Source: Terriglobia bacterium (GTDB lineage: Bacteria > Acidobacteriota > Terriglobia > Terriglobales > Acidobacteriaceae). Taken from it: a stretch of 64,000 nucleotides of DNA. Below, piece by piece: positions 45,116 to 54,354 of the stretch. Positions within the stretch are counted from its first letter, which is position 1, and each line of letters begins with the position of its first letter. Under the pieces are notes generated by a model. It saw only the letters and a program-made list of their open reading frames with translations. It had not been told where the DNA came from and did not search any database. The position numbers and the translations under genes were made by a program. The stretch lies in the NCBI GenBank assembly GCA_020073665.1, contig JAIQEU010000007.1, positions 151,927 through 215,926 of the forward strand. The letters run 5' to 3'.

Positions 45116-46390
45116 TCATCGCGGTTTCTTTGTGGCGGGCGGTTTCGGCGCAACATACGTGCGGGTAATGCGGTCGTGCCAGCACAGTTGGTCTTCGTCG
45201 AGAAAGCACCAGGCATATCCGAGGCCCAGGGGCGCGCTGGAGAGCACGGACGCCAGCACGCGCCAGCGCCGCAGCGAGCGTTTGGCGGGGCTGCCATCGA
45301 ACCGGTTCAGCTCCAGCCTGGTCAGCTTCAATCCCGGAGTCGCACCGGTATGCACCAGCATTCCGTACTGGTATGCGGCCCAGAACAGGCCCAGCAACCC
45401 GGCGGACGCGGCCAGCAGCTGGGGCAGCGGGGGCACTGCTGTCGTCACCCGGAGGAAAACGTAGGCAAAGAGTGCGAAGGCGAGAAACACCACCAGGGCA
45501 TCAATGCCGCTGGCCAGCAGGCGTCGCGACATGGGAGCCGGCTGCAGCGGGATTTCGAAACCGGGGCGCTTCTCCGGGTCCTTTTCTTCCGCCGCTTCGA
45601 TCAGAATGCCGCCCAGGGCGGGTGGAGGAGGGACAACTTCCGGCGCCTCCAGGATTCGCGGACGGTCGAGGACCGGGTCGGCCAGTTCGTCGAGGGGCCG
45701 CGGCGGAGCGCTGACGCTACGCGGGAATGCGAGAATCTTGCCGGTTTCCGCCGCTGGGGGTTCCGGCGGTGCTTGGGTCGAGTTCATCTGCACCGCAACC
45801 CTGACTGCCTCAGGTTCTTGCTGGGCCGCAGTTGGCTGGGTGACAGGCTGGGACGCCAGGGTGCCCTCCGTCCGCGGATGAGGGCTCCACTCCGGTTCCT
45901 CAAACTGCAGCCGCAGCGATGGATAGCGCGGGCCGCGCGTGGGACGGCGCGCGCGATAGTTATTGACACGGGCCGCGACCTCCTGCCGCCAGGAATCAGG
46001 CGTGGGCTCGAGCAACAGATTAGGCTGAGCGAGAGATGATTGCGGAGCTAGCTGCGCCTGATCGACAGAAGGACAGTTCTCGACCGGAGCGCTGAGCAAG
46101 GCAGCAGGGCCCAGCGCGCAGGGGGTCGATTCCTGCGACCTGCCACCTGCGCCCTGGCTGCTCTCGTCCACCACGAATCGAGGCCGGTCTGGGTTTTTTT
46201 CTTCCAGGCTGGCGGAGAACTGCTGTTCGCTGACGTCGTATGCATCCGGATCGAGCAGCACCGCATCCGACTCCCTGACTGGGCCGGTCGCAAGATCGGG
46301 TTCAAATCTGGATTTCATGCCGGGACGACTTTGGGCCGGGCGATTCTCCGGAACGCAGCGGCACACCTCGCCGCACCGCGGGCAGGACAC
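45116..46390 (-). CDS. RDD-family membrane protein with zinc-ribbon-like N-terminus
   Basis: A 424-residue protein. GTG 46390 begins MSCPRCGEVCRCVPENR, a short CxxC...CxC cluster that could bind zinc; starting instead at Met-25 would lose it. Residues about 25-285 are low complexity, Pro/Ala/Glu-rich and probably disordered. The C-terminal RDD domain (about 285-420) has two or three membrane helices: SRRLLASGIDALVVFLAFAL, LPQLLAASAGLLGLFWAAYQ, and the RDD signature region TPGLKLTRLELNRFDGSPAK. RDD proteins are of varied and mostly unknown function, sometimes ion antiport. Convergent with the epimerase gene. Confidence 0.85.
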   Translation of the reverse strand: MSCPRCGEVCRCVPENRPAQSRPGMKSRFEPDLATGPVRESDAVLLDPDAYDVSEQQFSASLEEKNPDRPRFVVDESSQGAGGRSQESTPCALGPAALLSAPVENCPSVDQAQLAPQSSLAQPNLLLEPTPDSWRQEVAARVNNYRARRPTRGPRYPSLRLQFEEPEWSPHPRTEGTLASQPVTQPTAAQQEPEAVRVAVQMNSTQAPPEPPAAETGKILAFPRSVSAPPRPLDELADPVLDRPRILEAPEVVPPPPALGGILIEAAEEKDPEKRPGFEIPLQPAPMSRRLLASGIDALVVFLAFALFAYVFLRVTTAVPPLPQLLAASAGLLGLFWAAYQYGMLVHTGATPGLKLTRLELNRFDGSPAKRSLRRWRVLASVLSSAPLGLGYAWCFLDEDQLCWHDRITRTYVAPKPPATKKPR

Positions 46391-46538
46391 AGACCGGTCT
46401 TTCGAGAACGATGCCAGAGCGTATTAGAGCCAATCTAGGAGCCAGGGACGCATTCCCACTTTGCCACTCGGGCCGGTGCCATGCTAACGTCACCATACCC
46501 CTGCGTGGATTTCACACTGGGGCGTTCGTGCGCTTCCG

Positions 46539-49004
46539 ATGACTTCCCGCACACGATTCCTTATCACGGCCGCGTGGGTTTGTCACCTGCTAGTCGCGCC
46601 CTCATTAGTTACCAGCCAGTTGCTTTCCTCGTCGAACCAGGTTGAAACTGGGCCGGCCCTCCCCAATACTCCTTCCGCCTTGAAGGAAGAAGATGTGACC
46701 ATCCGCGCGCTGGAGCAGGAGAAAGACGGCGTGGTCTATAAGCTGCGCGGCGCGGCAGAGATTCACTACGGAACCTACATTCTGTATGCCGATGAAATCA
46801 CTTACAACTCCGAGACCGGAGACGCGACCGCGGACGGACATGTGGTGCTCGACGGTGGCCCTAATGACGAGCACGTTCAGGCCAGCCGCGGAACCTACAA
46901 CGCCCGGTCGGAGGTAGGACACTTCGAGAATGTTGCCGGCACCACGGGCATTCGCTTCCACGGCACCCGGCTCACGCTGACGACTTCTAGTCCCTTCTCG
47001 TTTACCGGCAAGGTGGTGGAAAAAAAGGGGCCCGATCATTTCGTGGTGTTCGACGGGACCGTGACCAGTTGCGAACTGCCCCGGCCGAAATGGGAGTTTC
47101 GCTCCCATAAAGTCGTGGTGGATGTCGGCGGCAACGCCAAGATTTACCGCAGTACGTTTCTGATCGAGGGGGTCCCCATTGTTTATCTTCCCTTCGCCAC
47201 CCATCCGGTACAGAAAGCGCCGCGGCAATCAGGCTTTCTGGTGCCCAACATCGGACGATCCTCGCGCAAGGGCAACATCCTGGGCGAGTCAGTATTCTGG
47301 GCGATCAATCGCAGCATGGATGCCAGCCTGGGCGCGGAATATTATTCCAAGCGCGGCTGGGCGCAGCAGGGCGAATTTCGGGCCCGGCCCAGTGACACAT
47401 CTTTTGTAGACCTGCGCTATTTTGGCGTGCTGGACCGCGGGATAGGCACCCCCCCGGTGGATCAGGGCGGAGAAGATGTTCGGCTCAACGCCGAGGGCGC
47501 GTTTGGCCACAACTTTCGCGGGGTGGCCACGGTTGACTACCTTTCCTCGTATGTCTTTCGCCTGGCCTTCAACGAGGTTTTCACCCAGGCGGTGTATTCC
47601 GAGGTGAAGTCCCAGGTTTTCCTGTCGAACACCACGCGGGGATTCTCCTACAACGCCTCGGTGCAGCGGTACCAGAACTTCGAAAGCACCACGCCGGGCG
47701 ATGTGGTCACGATTCTTCATGCCCCGAGCCTGGAATCTTCAAGCGTGGACCGCCAGATCGGGCATTCGCCGCTGTATTGGTCTTATGAAGCGGCAGCGGA
47801 GGGACTGTCGCGCAGCCAGCCTGCGATCTCGGCCGGCCTACTCCCTTTCCGAACCGGGACCCTGGTGGGACGCTTCGACCTGCATCCCAGCCTGTCGCTA
47901 CCGCTGGTCTTGCGGGGATGGTCATTCCGCCCCGAACTTGCGGTTCGCGACACGATCTATACCCAGCAGCTTGCCCCGTCGCCCGGAGTGGGCGTGGCTA
48001 CCAATGACCTGCTCAATCGCCGGGCCCTGGAAACTTCGGCGGAGATTCGGCCTCCCGCGTTGCATCGGGTTTTCGATCGCGAGTGGCTGGGCCGTAAATG
48101 GAAGCACGTGGTCGAGCCCAGCGTGGTCTACCGCTACGTCACAGGAGTAGACAGTTTCGAAGATATCCTGCGCTTCGACGATCGCGACATTCTCAGCAAC
48201 ACCAATGAGGTCGAATACCGAGTGGTCAACCGCCTGTACGCGAAGCGCACTTCGGAACAGCCCGAGGACTGTGATGTAGCGGGCATGCCCACGCTGGTCG
48301 TGGGCGGACGTCCCAACCAGACCCTCCTTCCCTGGGAACACCCCGAGACCCCGGAATCGCCTTGCACTCCCGGGCCGCCGGTGCGGGAAGTCATCACCTG
48401 GGAACTGGCACAGAAATATTTTATCGATCCGACTTTCGGAGGGGCGCTGGTCCCGGGCCGGCGCAACGTGTTCAGCACCACCGCCGACCTCACCGGCATC
48501 GCCTTCCTGACCGACGCCCGCAGGCTTTCGCCGCTGGTTTCCCGGCTGCGGATCCAGCCTACGCCGCACACCGACGCGGAATGGGACCTGGATTACGACA
48601 TCAAGAAGGGCCGGATCAACGCCAGCACAGCGATGGTGAACTACCACGTCGGCGAGTTCACGATCGGCGGCGGCGACGCCTACCTGCGCACCCCCGGCGA
48701 GATTCTGCTATCCACCGCGTCTGGTCCCGAACGCTTTGACCAGTTCCGGCTGTTGTTCGGCTACGGACATCAGAACAAGCGCGGCTTCAGCGCCGCCACC
48801 AGCTTCGGTATCGACGCCAATCTCGGCTTCCTGCAGAACTCTACGGTGCAGACCACCTATAACTGGGATTGTTGTGGCATCAGCCTGGAGTATCGCCGGT
48901 TCGCCCTGGGCTCGGTGCGCAACGAGAACCAGTTCCGCCTCAGTTTCTCCCTGGCCAATATCGGAGCGTTCGGCAATCTGACGCGGCAAGAAAGGCTCTA
49001 CTAG
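46539..49004 (+). CDS. lptD: LPS-assembly outer-membrane protein LptD
   Basis: Outer-membrane barrel that inserts LPS into the outer leaflet. 821 residues with a signal peptide (about 1-27). An OstA/LptA-like beta-jellyroll domain spans about 50-200: YKLRGAAEIHYGTYILYADE, ITYNSETGDATADGHVVLDG, FLIEGVPIVYLPFATHPVQK. The C-terminal barrel (about 210-821) starts RQSGFLVPNIGRSSRKGNIL. Adjacent cysteines at 778-779 (WDCCGISLEYR) match the C-terminal pair that forms inter-domain disulfides in E. coli LptD; an N-terminal Cys is in VTSCELPRPK. The DsbA-like gene nearby fits that need. LptE is not recognised here. Confidence 0.92.
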   Translation: MTSRTRFLITAAWVCHLLVAPSLVTSQLLSSSNQVETGPALPNTPSALKEEDVTIRALEQEKDGVVYKLRGAAEIHYGTYILYADEITYNSETGDATADGHVVLDGGPNDEHVQASRGTYNARSEVGHFENVAGTTGIRFHGTRLTLTTSSPFSFTGKVVEKKGPDHFVVFDGTVTSCELPRPKWEFRSHKVVVDVGGNAKIYRSTFLIEGVPIVYLPFATHPVQKAPRQSGFLVPNIGRSSRKGNILGESVFWAINRSMDASLGAEYYSKRGWAQQGEFRARPSDTSFVDLRYFGVLDRGIGTPPVDQGGEDVRLNAEGAFGHNFRGVATVDYLSSYVFRLAFNEVFTQAVYSEVKSQVFLSNTTRGFSYNASVQRYQNFESTTPGDVVTILHAPSLESSSVDRQIGHSPLYWSYEAAAEGLSRSQPAISAGLLPFRTGTLVGRFDLHPSLSLPLVLRGWSFRPELAVRDTIYTQQLAPSPGVGVATNDLLNRRALETSAEIRPPALHRVFDREWLGRKWKHVVEPSVVYRYVTGVDSFEDILRFDDRDILSNTNEVEYRVVNRLYAKRTSEQPEDCDVAGMPTLVVGGRPNQTLLPWEHPETPESPCTPGPPVREVITWELAQKYFIDPTFGGALVPGRRNVFSTTADLTGIAFLTDARRLSPLVSRLRIQPTPHTDAEWDLDYDIKKGRINASTAMVNYHVGEFTIGGGDAYLRTPGEILLSTASGPERFDQFRLLFGYGHQNKRGFSAATSFGIDANLGFLQNSTVQTTYNWDCCGISLEYRRFALGSVRNENQFRLSFSLANIGAFGNLTRQERLY

Positions 49005-49042
49005 CCGGGACAGGCCGCACGGCCCGTATTAAGATATTCCTC

Positions 49043-49885
49043 ATGCCGACAGTCATCGATCTCGCAAGCAAGGGCCGAGCCCTTGAGGCCCGTTTACCGG
49101 GCTTAGGCCGCACCCTGGTGGCCTACTCGGGCGGCGTGGACTCGGCTTTCCTCGCCTGGGCCGCACACCGGGCGTTGGGCGCGGACATGCTGGCGGTGAT
49201 CGCCGACTCTCCGAGCCTGTCCCGAACTCATCTGGCGGACGCCATCGCCTTCGCGCGCGAACAGGGAATTCCGCTGCAGGTAATTACGACCGACGAACTG
49301 GAGCGCCCGGAATATGCCCGCAACGACGCTTCCCGCTGTTTTCACTGCAAGGACGAGCTGTTCACGGTAATGGAAGAATTTCGCAAGGCCGGCGGATATA
49401 ACACGATTGTTTATGGTGTCAATGTTGACGACCAGGGCGATTTTCGTCCAGGGCAGGCCGCCGCGCTACAGCACCACGTGGCGGCTCCCTTGCTCGAGGC
49501 CGGACTGACCAAGCAGGACATTCGCGAATTGGCCCGCGCCGCGGGCCTGCGCGTCTGGGACAAACCCTCGTCGGCGTGCCTGTCGTCCCGCATCGAGTAC
49601 GGGCGGCCTGTCACCCGCGAAGCGCTAAGCGTGGTCGAGCAGGGCGAAGACGCGCTCCGCGCCCTGGGTTTCCGCCAGTTCCGGGTGCGCCACCACGGCG
49701 AGATTGTCCGCATCGAGATTGCCCGCGATGAGATGCCTCGGGCCCTGACCCCCGAAATGGCAGCCCAGTTTACCCGCCTCTTCAAGGACCTCGGGTTCAA
49801 GTTCGTCACCCTGGATATGGAAGGCTTCCGCTCGGGCTCGATGAATGCTCTGCTGCCGGCGCAAGAACTGCTTCGCGGGCGTTGA
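49043..49885 (+). CDS. larE: ATP-dependent sacrificial sulfur transferase LarE
   Basis: Sulfurtransferase that converts the carboxylates of pyridinium-3,5-biscarboxylate mononucleotide to thiocarboxylates for the nickel-pincer cofactor. 280 residues. The PP-loop SGGVDSAFLAWAAHRALG is near the start, NDASRCFHCKDELF in the middle, and the sacrificial cysteine is Cys179 in WDKPSSACLSSRIEYG. ATG 49043 is chosen; a longer frame reads through lptD. A TAAGAT element ends seven bases upstream. LarA, LarB and LarC are not in the window, so the cofactor genes are elsewhere or the enzyme serves another purpose. Confidence 0.92.
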   Translation: MPTVIDLASKGRALEARLPGLGRTLVAYSGGVDSAFLAWAAHRALGADMLAVIADSPSLSRTHLADAIAFAREQGIPLQVITTDELERPEYARNDASRCFHCKDELFTVMEEFRKAGGYNTIVYGVNVDDQGDFRPGQAAALQHHVAAPLLEAGLTKQDIRELARAAGLRVWDKPSSACLSSRIEYGRPVTREALSVVEQGEDALRALGFRQFRVRHHGEIVRIEIARDEMPRALTPEMAAQFTRLFKDLGFKFVTLDMEGFRSGSMNALLPAQELLRGR

Positions 49886-49968
49886 TGGCTGCGGCTGACA
49901 CTGCGAAAACCCGCATCGGGACGCCCCTCGGCCCGCGCCCGGTATGAGATAATCTCTCTTTACTTTCA

Positions 49969-50928
49969 ATGCACAGGCGGTTTCTAGTGACGCTTTTTCG
50001 ACGTTCCCTGCTGGCGCTTTTGTTGATTTGCCTGGGCTGCTCGGCGCAGTCCGTGACTCCCGATATCTCCCTGCGTATTGAGCGCCAGGTTCGGACTACC
50101 TACAGCATTCCAGCCAATGTGAAGATCGTGCTGAGCCCTCTGAAGCCCAGCGAGTTCCCTAACTACGACGCCCTGACCATCACTTTCGAGAGCCCCGACA
50201 AGAAGCAGAATTATGACTTCCTGCTGGCCAAGGACCACCAGACGCTGGTTCGCCTGGTCAAGCTCGACATCAGCAAAGACCCGTATGCCGAGCTGATGAA
50301 GAAGATCGATGTCAGCGGCCGTCCGGTGCGTGGCAAGAAAGACGCCAAGGTGGTGGCGGTCAATTACGACGACTTCGAGTGTCCGTTCTGCTCCCGGTTG
50401 CACCAGACACTGTTCCCGGATTTGCTCAAGGAGTACGGCGATCGCGTGGCCTTCATCTACAAGGATTTCCCTTTGTCTGAGATCCACCCCTGGGCAAAGC
50501 GAGCGGCCGTCGACGCCAATTGCCTGGCGTCGCAGAGTAATGACGCCTATTGGGATTTCGCCGATTACATGCACGCCAACCAGCACCAGACGAATTTAGA
50601 GAAGGGCCGCGATGACCAACTCGCTGCGGTCGACCGTGCTGCCGTTGATCAGGCCAAGAGACACACCCTGGATCTGACCAAGCTGCAGGCTTGCATCAAG
50701 GCGCAAAATGACGACGTCATCAAAGCTTCCCTTAAGGAAGGCGAAGTGGTGGGTGTGACCGCGACTCCGACCCTGTTTATCAACGGGCAGGAGTTGGATG
50801 GCGCGGTTCCGATCGCCGAGCTTCGCGCCGCGTTTGACAAGGCCTTGGAGGCAGCCGGCGTGCCTGTGCCCGCACACCCTTCGGCCGCTGCGCCATCGCC
50901 CGTGGTCTCACAGCCGCCTAGTAAGTGA
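49969..50928 (+). CDS. Exported DsbA-like thioredoxin-fold oxidoreductase
   Basis: A 319-residue exported protein. Signal peptide about residues 1-27 (LLALLLICLGCSAQS). An N-terminal domain of about 90 residues, unlike DsbA, resembles a small periplasmic adaptor domain (YSIPANVKIVLSPLKPSEFP). The thioredoxin-like domain has the CPFC active site at residues 138-141 (DDFECPFCSRLHQT), FIYKDFPLSEIHPWAKRAA and the cis-Pro loop GVTATPTLFINGQEL. It likely forms or shuffles disulfides in the periplasm, for example in LptD. The Pro-rich tail is short. Upstream, GATAAT lies 15 bases before ATG 49969 and no ribosome site is seen. Confidence 0.87.
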   Translation: MHRRFLVTLFRRSLLALLLICLGCSAQSVTPDISLRIERQVRTTYSIPANVKIVLSPLKPSEFPNYDALTITFESPDKKQNYDFLLAKDHQTLVRLVKLDISKDPYAELMKKIDVSGRPVRGKKDAKVVAVNYDDFECPFCSRLHQTLFPDLLKEYGDRVAFIYKDFPLSEIHPWAKRAAVDANCLASQSNDAYWDFADYMHANQHQTNLEKGRDDQLAAVDRAAVDQAKRHTLDLTKLQACIKAQNDDVIKASLKEGEVVGVTATPTLFINGQELDGAVPIAELRAAFDKALEAAGVPVPAHPSAAAPSPVVSQPPSK

Positions 50929-51023
50929 GCGCGGCCGGGCGCATGATTTCCTGTAACGAGCGGTATGAATCCCGCCAGTAGCGGACAGTTTGAGCATTCG
51001 CGCATGAGGCGGGGGAGGATCGA

Positions 51024-52094
51024 TTGAAAAGTAATCCGCTGTTTCGTTGTGGTCTGGCTGCCGTCCTGGCCGCGTGTTTTTTCGCCACCCTTACCAGTTG
51101 CGGATCCAAGCAGGCCGGCGATGACGTCGCCGCTACTGTGGATGGGCAGAAAATTTACCGCACCGACGTGGAGAAGTACTATCAGAACCAGACGGCCGGT
51201 TCCGATCAGCAACCGGTGGGTGAGCAGGCGACCAGCCTGCGCTTGAGCATCCTGCGGGAGTTGATCGACAACGAAATCCTGATGCGCCGAGCGGAAAAGC
51301 TCGGCCTGCTGGCCACCGACGAGGAAGTGGAGCGCAAGCTCAACGAGATCAAGTCGCCCTACACCAAGGAGGAATTCGACGCCCGGCTGAAGGAAAAGAA
51401 GATCACCCTGGACGACTTCAAGCGCGACCTGCGCCGCTCCCTGACCGTGGAGAAAGTCCTGAACAAGGAAGTCACCTCCAAGATCAACGTCTCGGACCAG
51501 GACATCACCGACTACTACAACGCCCACAAGGCGGAGTTCAACCTGATCGAACCGCAATATCACTTGGCGCAGATATGGGTGACCACCTCGCCTAATCCGC
51601 AGGTGCACAATCTGAAGAACGACAAGGCGCAGAACGAGGCCGAGGCCCGCAAGAAGATCCAGATGATCATGAACCGGCTGGACAGCGGAGAAGACTTCGG
51701 CACCCTGGCCATGAACTATTCCGAAGATACCGAGACCTCCGGAAACGGCGGCGACCTGGGATTCACCCCGGAATCGGCCCTGCACAACACCGACCCCGTG
51801 ACCCGAGAGGCCGTGACCAAACTGAAGGCGGGCCAGTACACCGCCGTCATTCCAGTGATGAATCCGATGTCCAAGCAGCTTGCCGGTTTGCGTATCGTGA
51901 AGCTGCTGGCCAAGGAACCCGCCGGGCAGCGCGAGTTGGCCGATCCCCGAGTGCAGCAAGCCATTCGCAGCCAGCTGCGGGACCGCCGCGAGCAGCTTCT
52001 CAAAGCCGCGTACTACGAGGTATTGCGCGACCAGGCGAAAGTAGACAATAACCTCGCCCAGAGAGTTCTGGATAGCAGCGGCGCCGCGAAGTAG
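51024..52094 (+). CDS. Parvulin-type peptidyl-prolyl isomerase lipoprotein (SurA/PrsA-like)
   Basis: A 356-residue chaperone. TTG 51024 is supported by a GGGGGAGG ribosome site. The lipobox is FFATLTSC at the end of the signal peptide. Residues about 30-180 are the SurA-N-like helical chaperone domain (DGQKIYRTDVEKYYQNQ, LRELIDNEILMRRAEKLG, SDQDITDYYNAHKAEFN). The parvulin domain lies around 185-300: YHLAQIWVTTSPNPQ, DFGTLAMNYSEDTETSGNGG and DLGFTPESALH. It probably escorts outer-membrane proteins. It may be cotranscribed with the DsbA-like gene 95 bp upstream. Confidence 0.9.
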   Translation: MKSNPLFRCGLAAVLAACFFATLTSCGSKQAGDDVAATVDGQKIYRTDVEKYYQNQTAGSDQQPVGEQATSLRLSILRELIDNEILMRRAEKLGLLATDEEVERKLNEIKSPYTKEEFDARLKEKKITLDDFKRDLRRSLTVEKVLNKEVTSKINVSDQDITDYYNAHKAEFNLIEPQYHLAQIWVTTSPNPQVHNLKNDKAQNEAEARKKIQMIMNRLDSGEDFGTLAMNYSEDTETSGNGGDLGFTPESALHNTDPVTREAVTKLKAGQYTAVIPVMNPMSKQLAGLRIVKLLAKEPAGQRELADPRVQQAIRSQLRDRREQLLKAAYYEVLRDQAKVDNNLAQRVLDSSGAAK

Positions 52095-52110
52095 GCTGAC
52101 TTGCCCACAA

Positions 52111-52608
52111 TTATTCCACTATCGCCAGCACGTCACCGGCGTTTACGTTGGCGCCTTCGGTAGCCACGATCCTCTGCACCGTGCCTTTCTTGGGCGACTT
52201 AATCTCGTTCTGCATTTTCATGGCTTCGACCACGAGAATGCCTTGTCCCGCTTCCACTTCAGCCTTCTCCGAAAGCAGAACGCGCACCACTTTGCCGGGC
52301 ATGGGCGCGAGCAGTTTCCTGGGACCCTTCTCATCCGCGGCACCGGCCTTGCGGCTGCGCAGCGAACGCGGATCGTGCACCTCGACCTCGTAACGGGCGC
52401 TGCCCACCCAGAGATGAAGGTCATTGATCCCGCGCTCGCGCTTGATTTCGTACGATTTTCCGTCGATCAGCAAGGAGAGCACGTCACGCCCGGTAAGCAC
52501 GGCGTCGATAGGGACCTCCTTCCCGTCGAGCCGGCATTGGCAGACTCCGTCGAGCGCCTGCACCTCCAGGCGGTAGTTCTTGCCGTCGACGATGATGTCG
52601 TAAGTCAT
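52111..52608 (-). CDS. Biotin carboxyl carrier subunit of a biotin-dependent carboxylase
   Basis: A 165-residue protein ending in a biotinyl domain: KLLAPMPGKVVRVLLSEKA and VVEAMKMQNEIKSPKKGTV, with biotin on the Lys of AMKM. The first 90 residues (VDGKNYRLEVQALDGVCQC, VLSLLIDGKSYEIKRERG) resemble the BT domain that joins biotin carboxylase to BCCP in propionyl-CoA or methylcrotonyl-CoA carboxylase alpha chains rather than the disordered N-terminus of AccB. It lies 44 bp downstream of the biotin carboxylase gene. ATG 52608 starts at MTYDIIVDG. This looks like a split acyl-CoA carboxylase alpha subunit; the substrate is unknown. Confidence 0.88.
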   Translation of the reverse strand: MTYDIIVDGKNYRLEVQALDGVCQCRLDGKEVPIDAVLTGRDVLSLLIDGKSYEIKRERGINDLHLWVGSARYEVEVHDPRSLRSRKAGAADEKGPRKLLAPMPGKVVRVLLSEKAEVEAGQGILVVEAMKMQNEIKSPKKGTVQRIVATEGANVNAGDVLAIVE

Positions 52609-52652
52609 AGCCAACCAGTCGTCAGTAGCTGGTAGTCAGTAACATCGAACCC

Positions 52653-54173
52653 TCAGTTCGGCCGCAGCGCATCCGCCCGGGCGGAACGCTTCCACTGGGA
52701 GGCTGGGATTTCTGCCCCGTTGCTGCCGCCTGCACCGTTCTTGTGTGCTGCGGCTGGATCCAACACGTGGAACAGCCCCGCGGCGATGGCCGCGATGGCC
52801 GCCTTTTCATGATCCGTGGGGTGGCCGGCCGGCTTGGCCAGCAGCCGTTCGAGAAATCCCGTGTCCAGTTTGCCGGCTTGAAAATCCGGATCGCGCAGGA
52901 TGCGCCGGAACAAGGAAATATTGGTCTTGATGCCGGCAGCGAAGTACTCCTGCAGGGCGCGCTGCAAGCGCATGATGGCCTGGCGCCGGTCGGTGCCATA
53001 ACCAATCAGCTTGGCTAGCAGCGGATCGTAGTCGATGGGCACGGTCCAGCCTTCGTAGGTGCCGCTGTCGTGCCGGATGCCCGGTCCCGCCGGCGGCAGC
53101 AGCAAGGTAATCCTGCCCGGGCTGGGGAAATAATTGTTGTCAGGATCTTCCGCGTAGATGCGGCACTCGATGGCGTGCCCGCGCAGGAAGACGTCTTCCT
53201 GCTTGAAGGGCAATGGCTCTCCGGCGGCAATGCGAATCTGCAGGTGTACCAGGTCGAGACCCGTGACCAGTTCGGTCACCGGATGCTCCACCTGCAAGCG
53301 GGTGTTCATCTCCAGGAAGTAGAAATTCTTCTCCTGGTCCGACAAGAATTCGACCGTGCCCGCATTGGTATAGCCCGCCGCTCTGGCCACTCGCACCGCG
53401 ATCTCTCCCATGCGGCGGCGCATGTCGGGATCGACCAGCGGGGACGGCGCCTCCTCCAGCACTTTCTGATGCCGCCGCTGGATGGAGCACTCGCGCTCGC
53501 CCAGGTAGACGGTATTGCCGTGTTCGTCGGCCAATATCTGCATCTCGATGTGCCGCGGGTTGACGATGTACTTTTCGATGTAGACTTCGCTGTCGCCAAA
53601 TGAACGCTGGGCCTCGCTGCGGGCGGCCTCGAGGGCCGAGCGCAGATCTTCCGGGGTTCCCACCAGGCGCATGCCCTTGCCACCGCCGCCCGCCGCCGCT
53701 TTCAGCATCACCGGGTAGCCGATGCGGGCCGCTACCAGCTCCGCCTCGTCGAACGACTGCAGGCCGCGCGATGTGCCCGGCACAAAGGGGACGCCGGCTT
53801 TCTCCATCTCCTGCCGCGCCCGGGTTTTCGAACCCATCATTTCCATCGAGGCCGCGGTCGGACCGATAAACTTCACCCCCGCTTCCTGGCACGCCCGGGC
53901 AAACTTTGGGTTCTCCGAGAGAAATCCGTAACCGGGATGGACGGCATCCGCCCCGGCGCGCCGGGCTACGTCGAGGATCTTGGAGATATTGAGGTAGGAC
54001 TCGGCGGCTGGTGGCGCACCGATGTGATAAGCCTCGTCTGCTTTGCGCACGTGCAGCGCCGCCCGGTCCACATCGGAGTAAACCGCTACCGAGGGGATGC
54101 CCAGTTCGTGGCAGGCACGAATCACCCGGACGGCAATCTCTCCGCGGTTGGCGACAAGAATTTTCTTGAACAT
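52653..54173 (-). CDS. accC: Biotin carboxylase subunit
   Basis: ATP-grasp enzyme of 506 residues that carboxylates biotin on the carrier protein. ATG 54173 begins MFKKILVANRGEIAVRVIRA; a longer frame to 54299 is rejected. Motifs: HPGYGFLSENPKFARACQEAG, the glycine-rich ATP loop KAAAGGGGKGMRLV, EKYIVNPRHIEMQILAD, FYFLEMNTRLQVEHPVTELV (catalytic) and ECRIYAEDPDNNYFPSPG. A 60-residue tail (AAIAAIAAGLFHVLDPAAAH and onward) goes beyond typical AccC. The partner BCCP follows. No carboxyltransferase subunit is adjacent, so acyl-CoA specificity (acetyl, propionyl or other) is unresolved. Confidence 0.93.
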   Translation of the reverse strand: MFKKILVANRGEIAVRVIRACHELGIPSVAVYSDVDRAALHVRKADEAYHIGAPPAAESYLNISKILDVARRAGADAVHPGYGFLSENPKFARACQEAGVKFIGPTAASMEMMGSKTRARQEMEKAGVPFVPGTSRGLQSFDEAELVAARIGYPVMLKAAAGGGGKGMRLVGTPEDLRSALEAARSEAQRSFGDSEVYIEKYIVNPRHIEMQILADEHGNTVYLGERECSIQRRHQKVLEEAPSPLVDPDMRRRMGEIAVRVARAAGYTNAGTVEFLSDQEKNFYFLEMNTRLQVEHPVTELVTGLDLVHLQIRIAAGEPLPFKQEDVFLRGHAIECRIYAEDPDNNYFPSPGRITLLLPPAGPGIRHDSGTYEGWTVPIDYDPLLAKLIGYGTDRRQAIMRLQRALQEYFAAGIKTNISLFRRILRDPDFQAGKLDTGFLERLLAKPAGHPTDHEKAAIAAIAAGLFHVLDPAAAHKNGAGGSNGAEIPASQWKRSARADALRPN

Positions 54174-54354
54174 GCTTAGAGGACCTGGCGGGCCGTCGCC
54201 CGGATTTCCTATTCTACTGGACGTGCGGCCTTTCCCGACGGGGCTTTCCTTCCCTGACTGTAGCGACACTGCGGCCCTGGCGCGTGTGCGCCCAGTCACA
54301 TGGGATTGTGTGGGATGGTTCGGTTAGCTTGCGGGGCGAAGTACGCCCCTTGGA

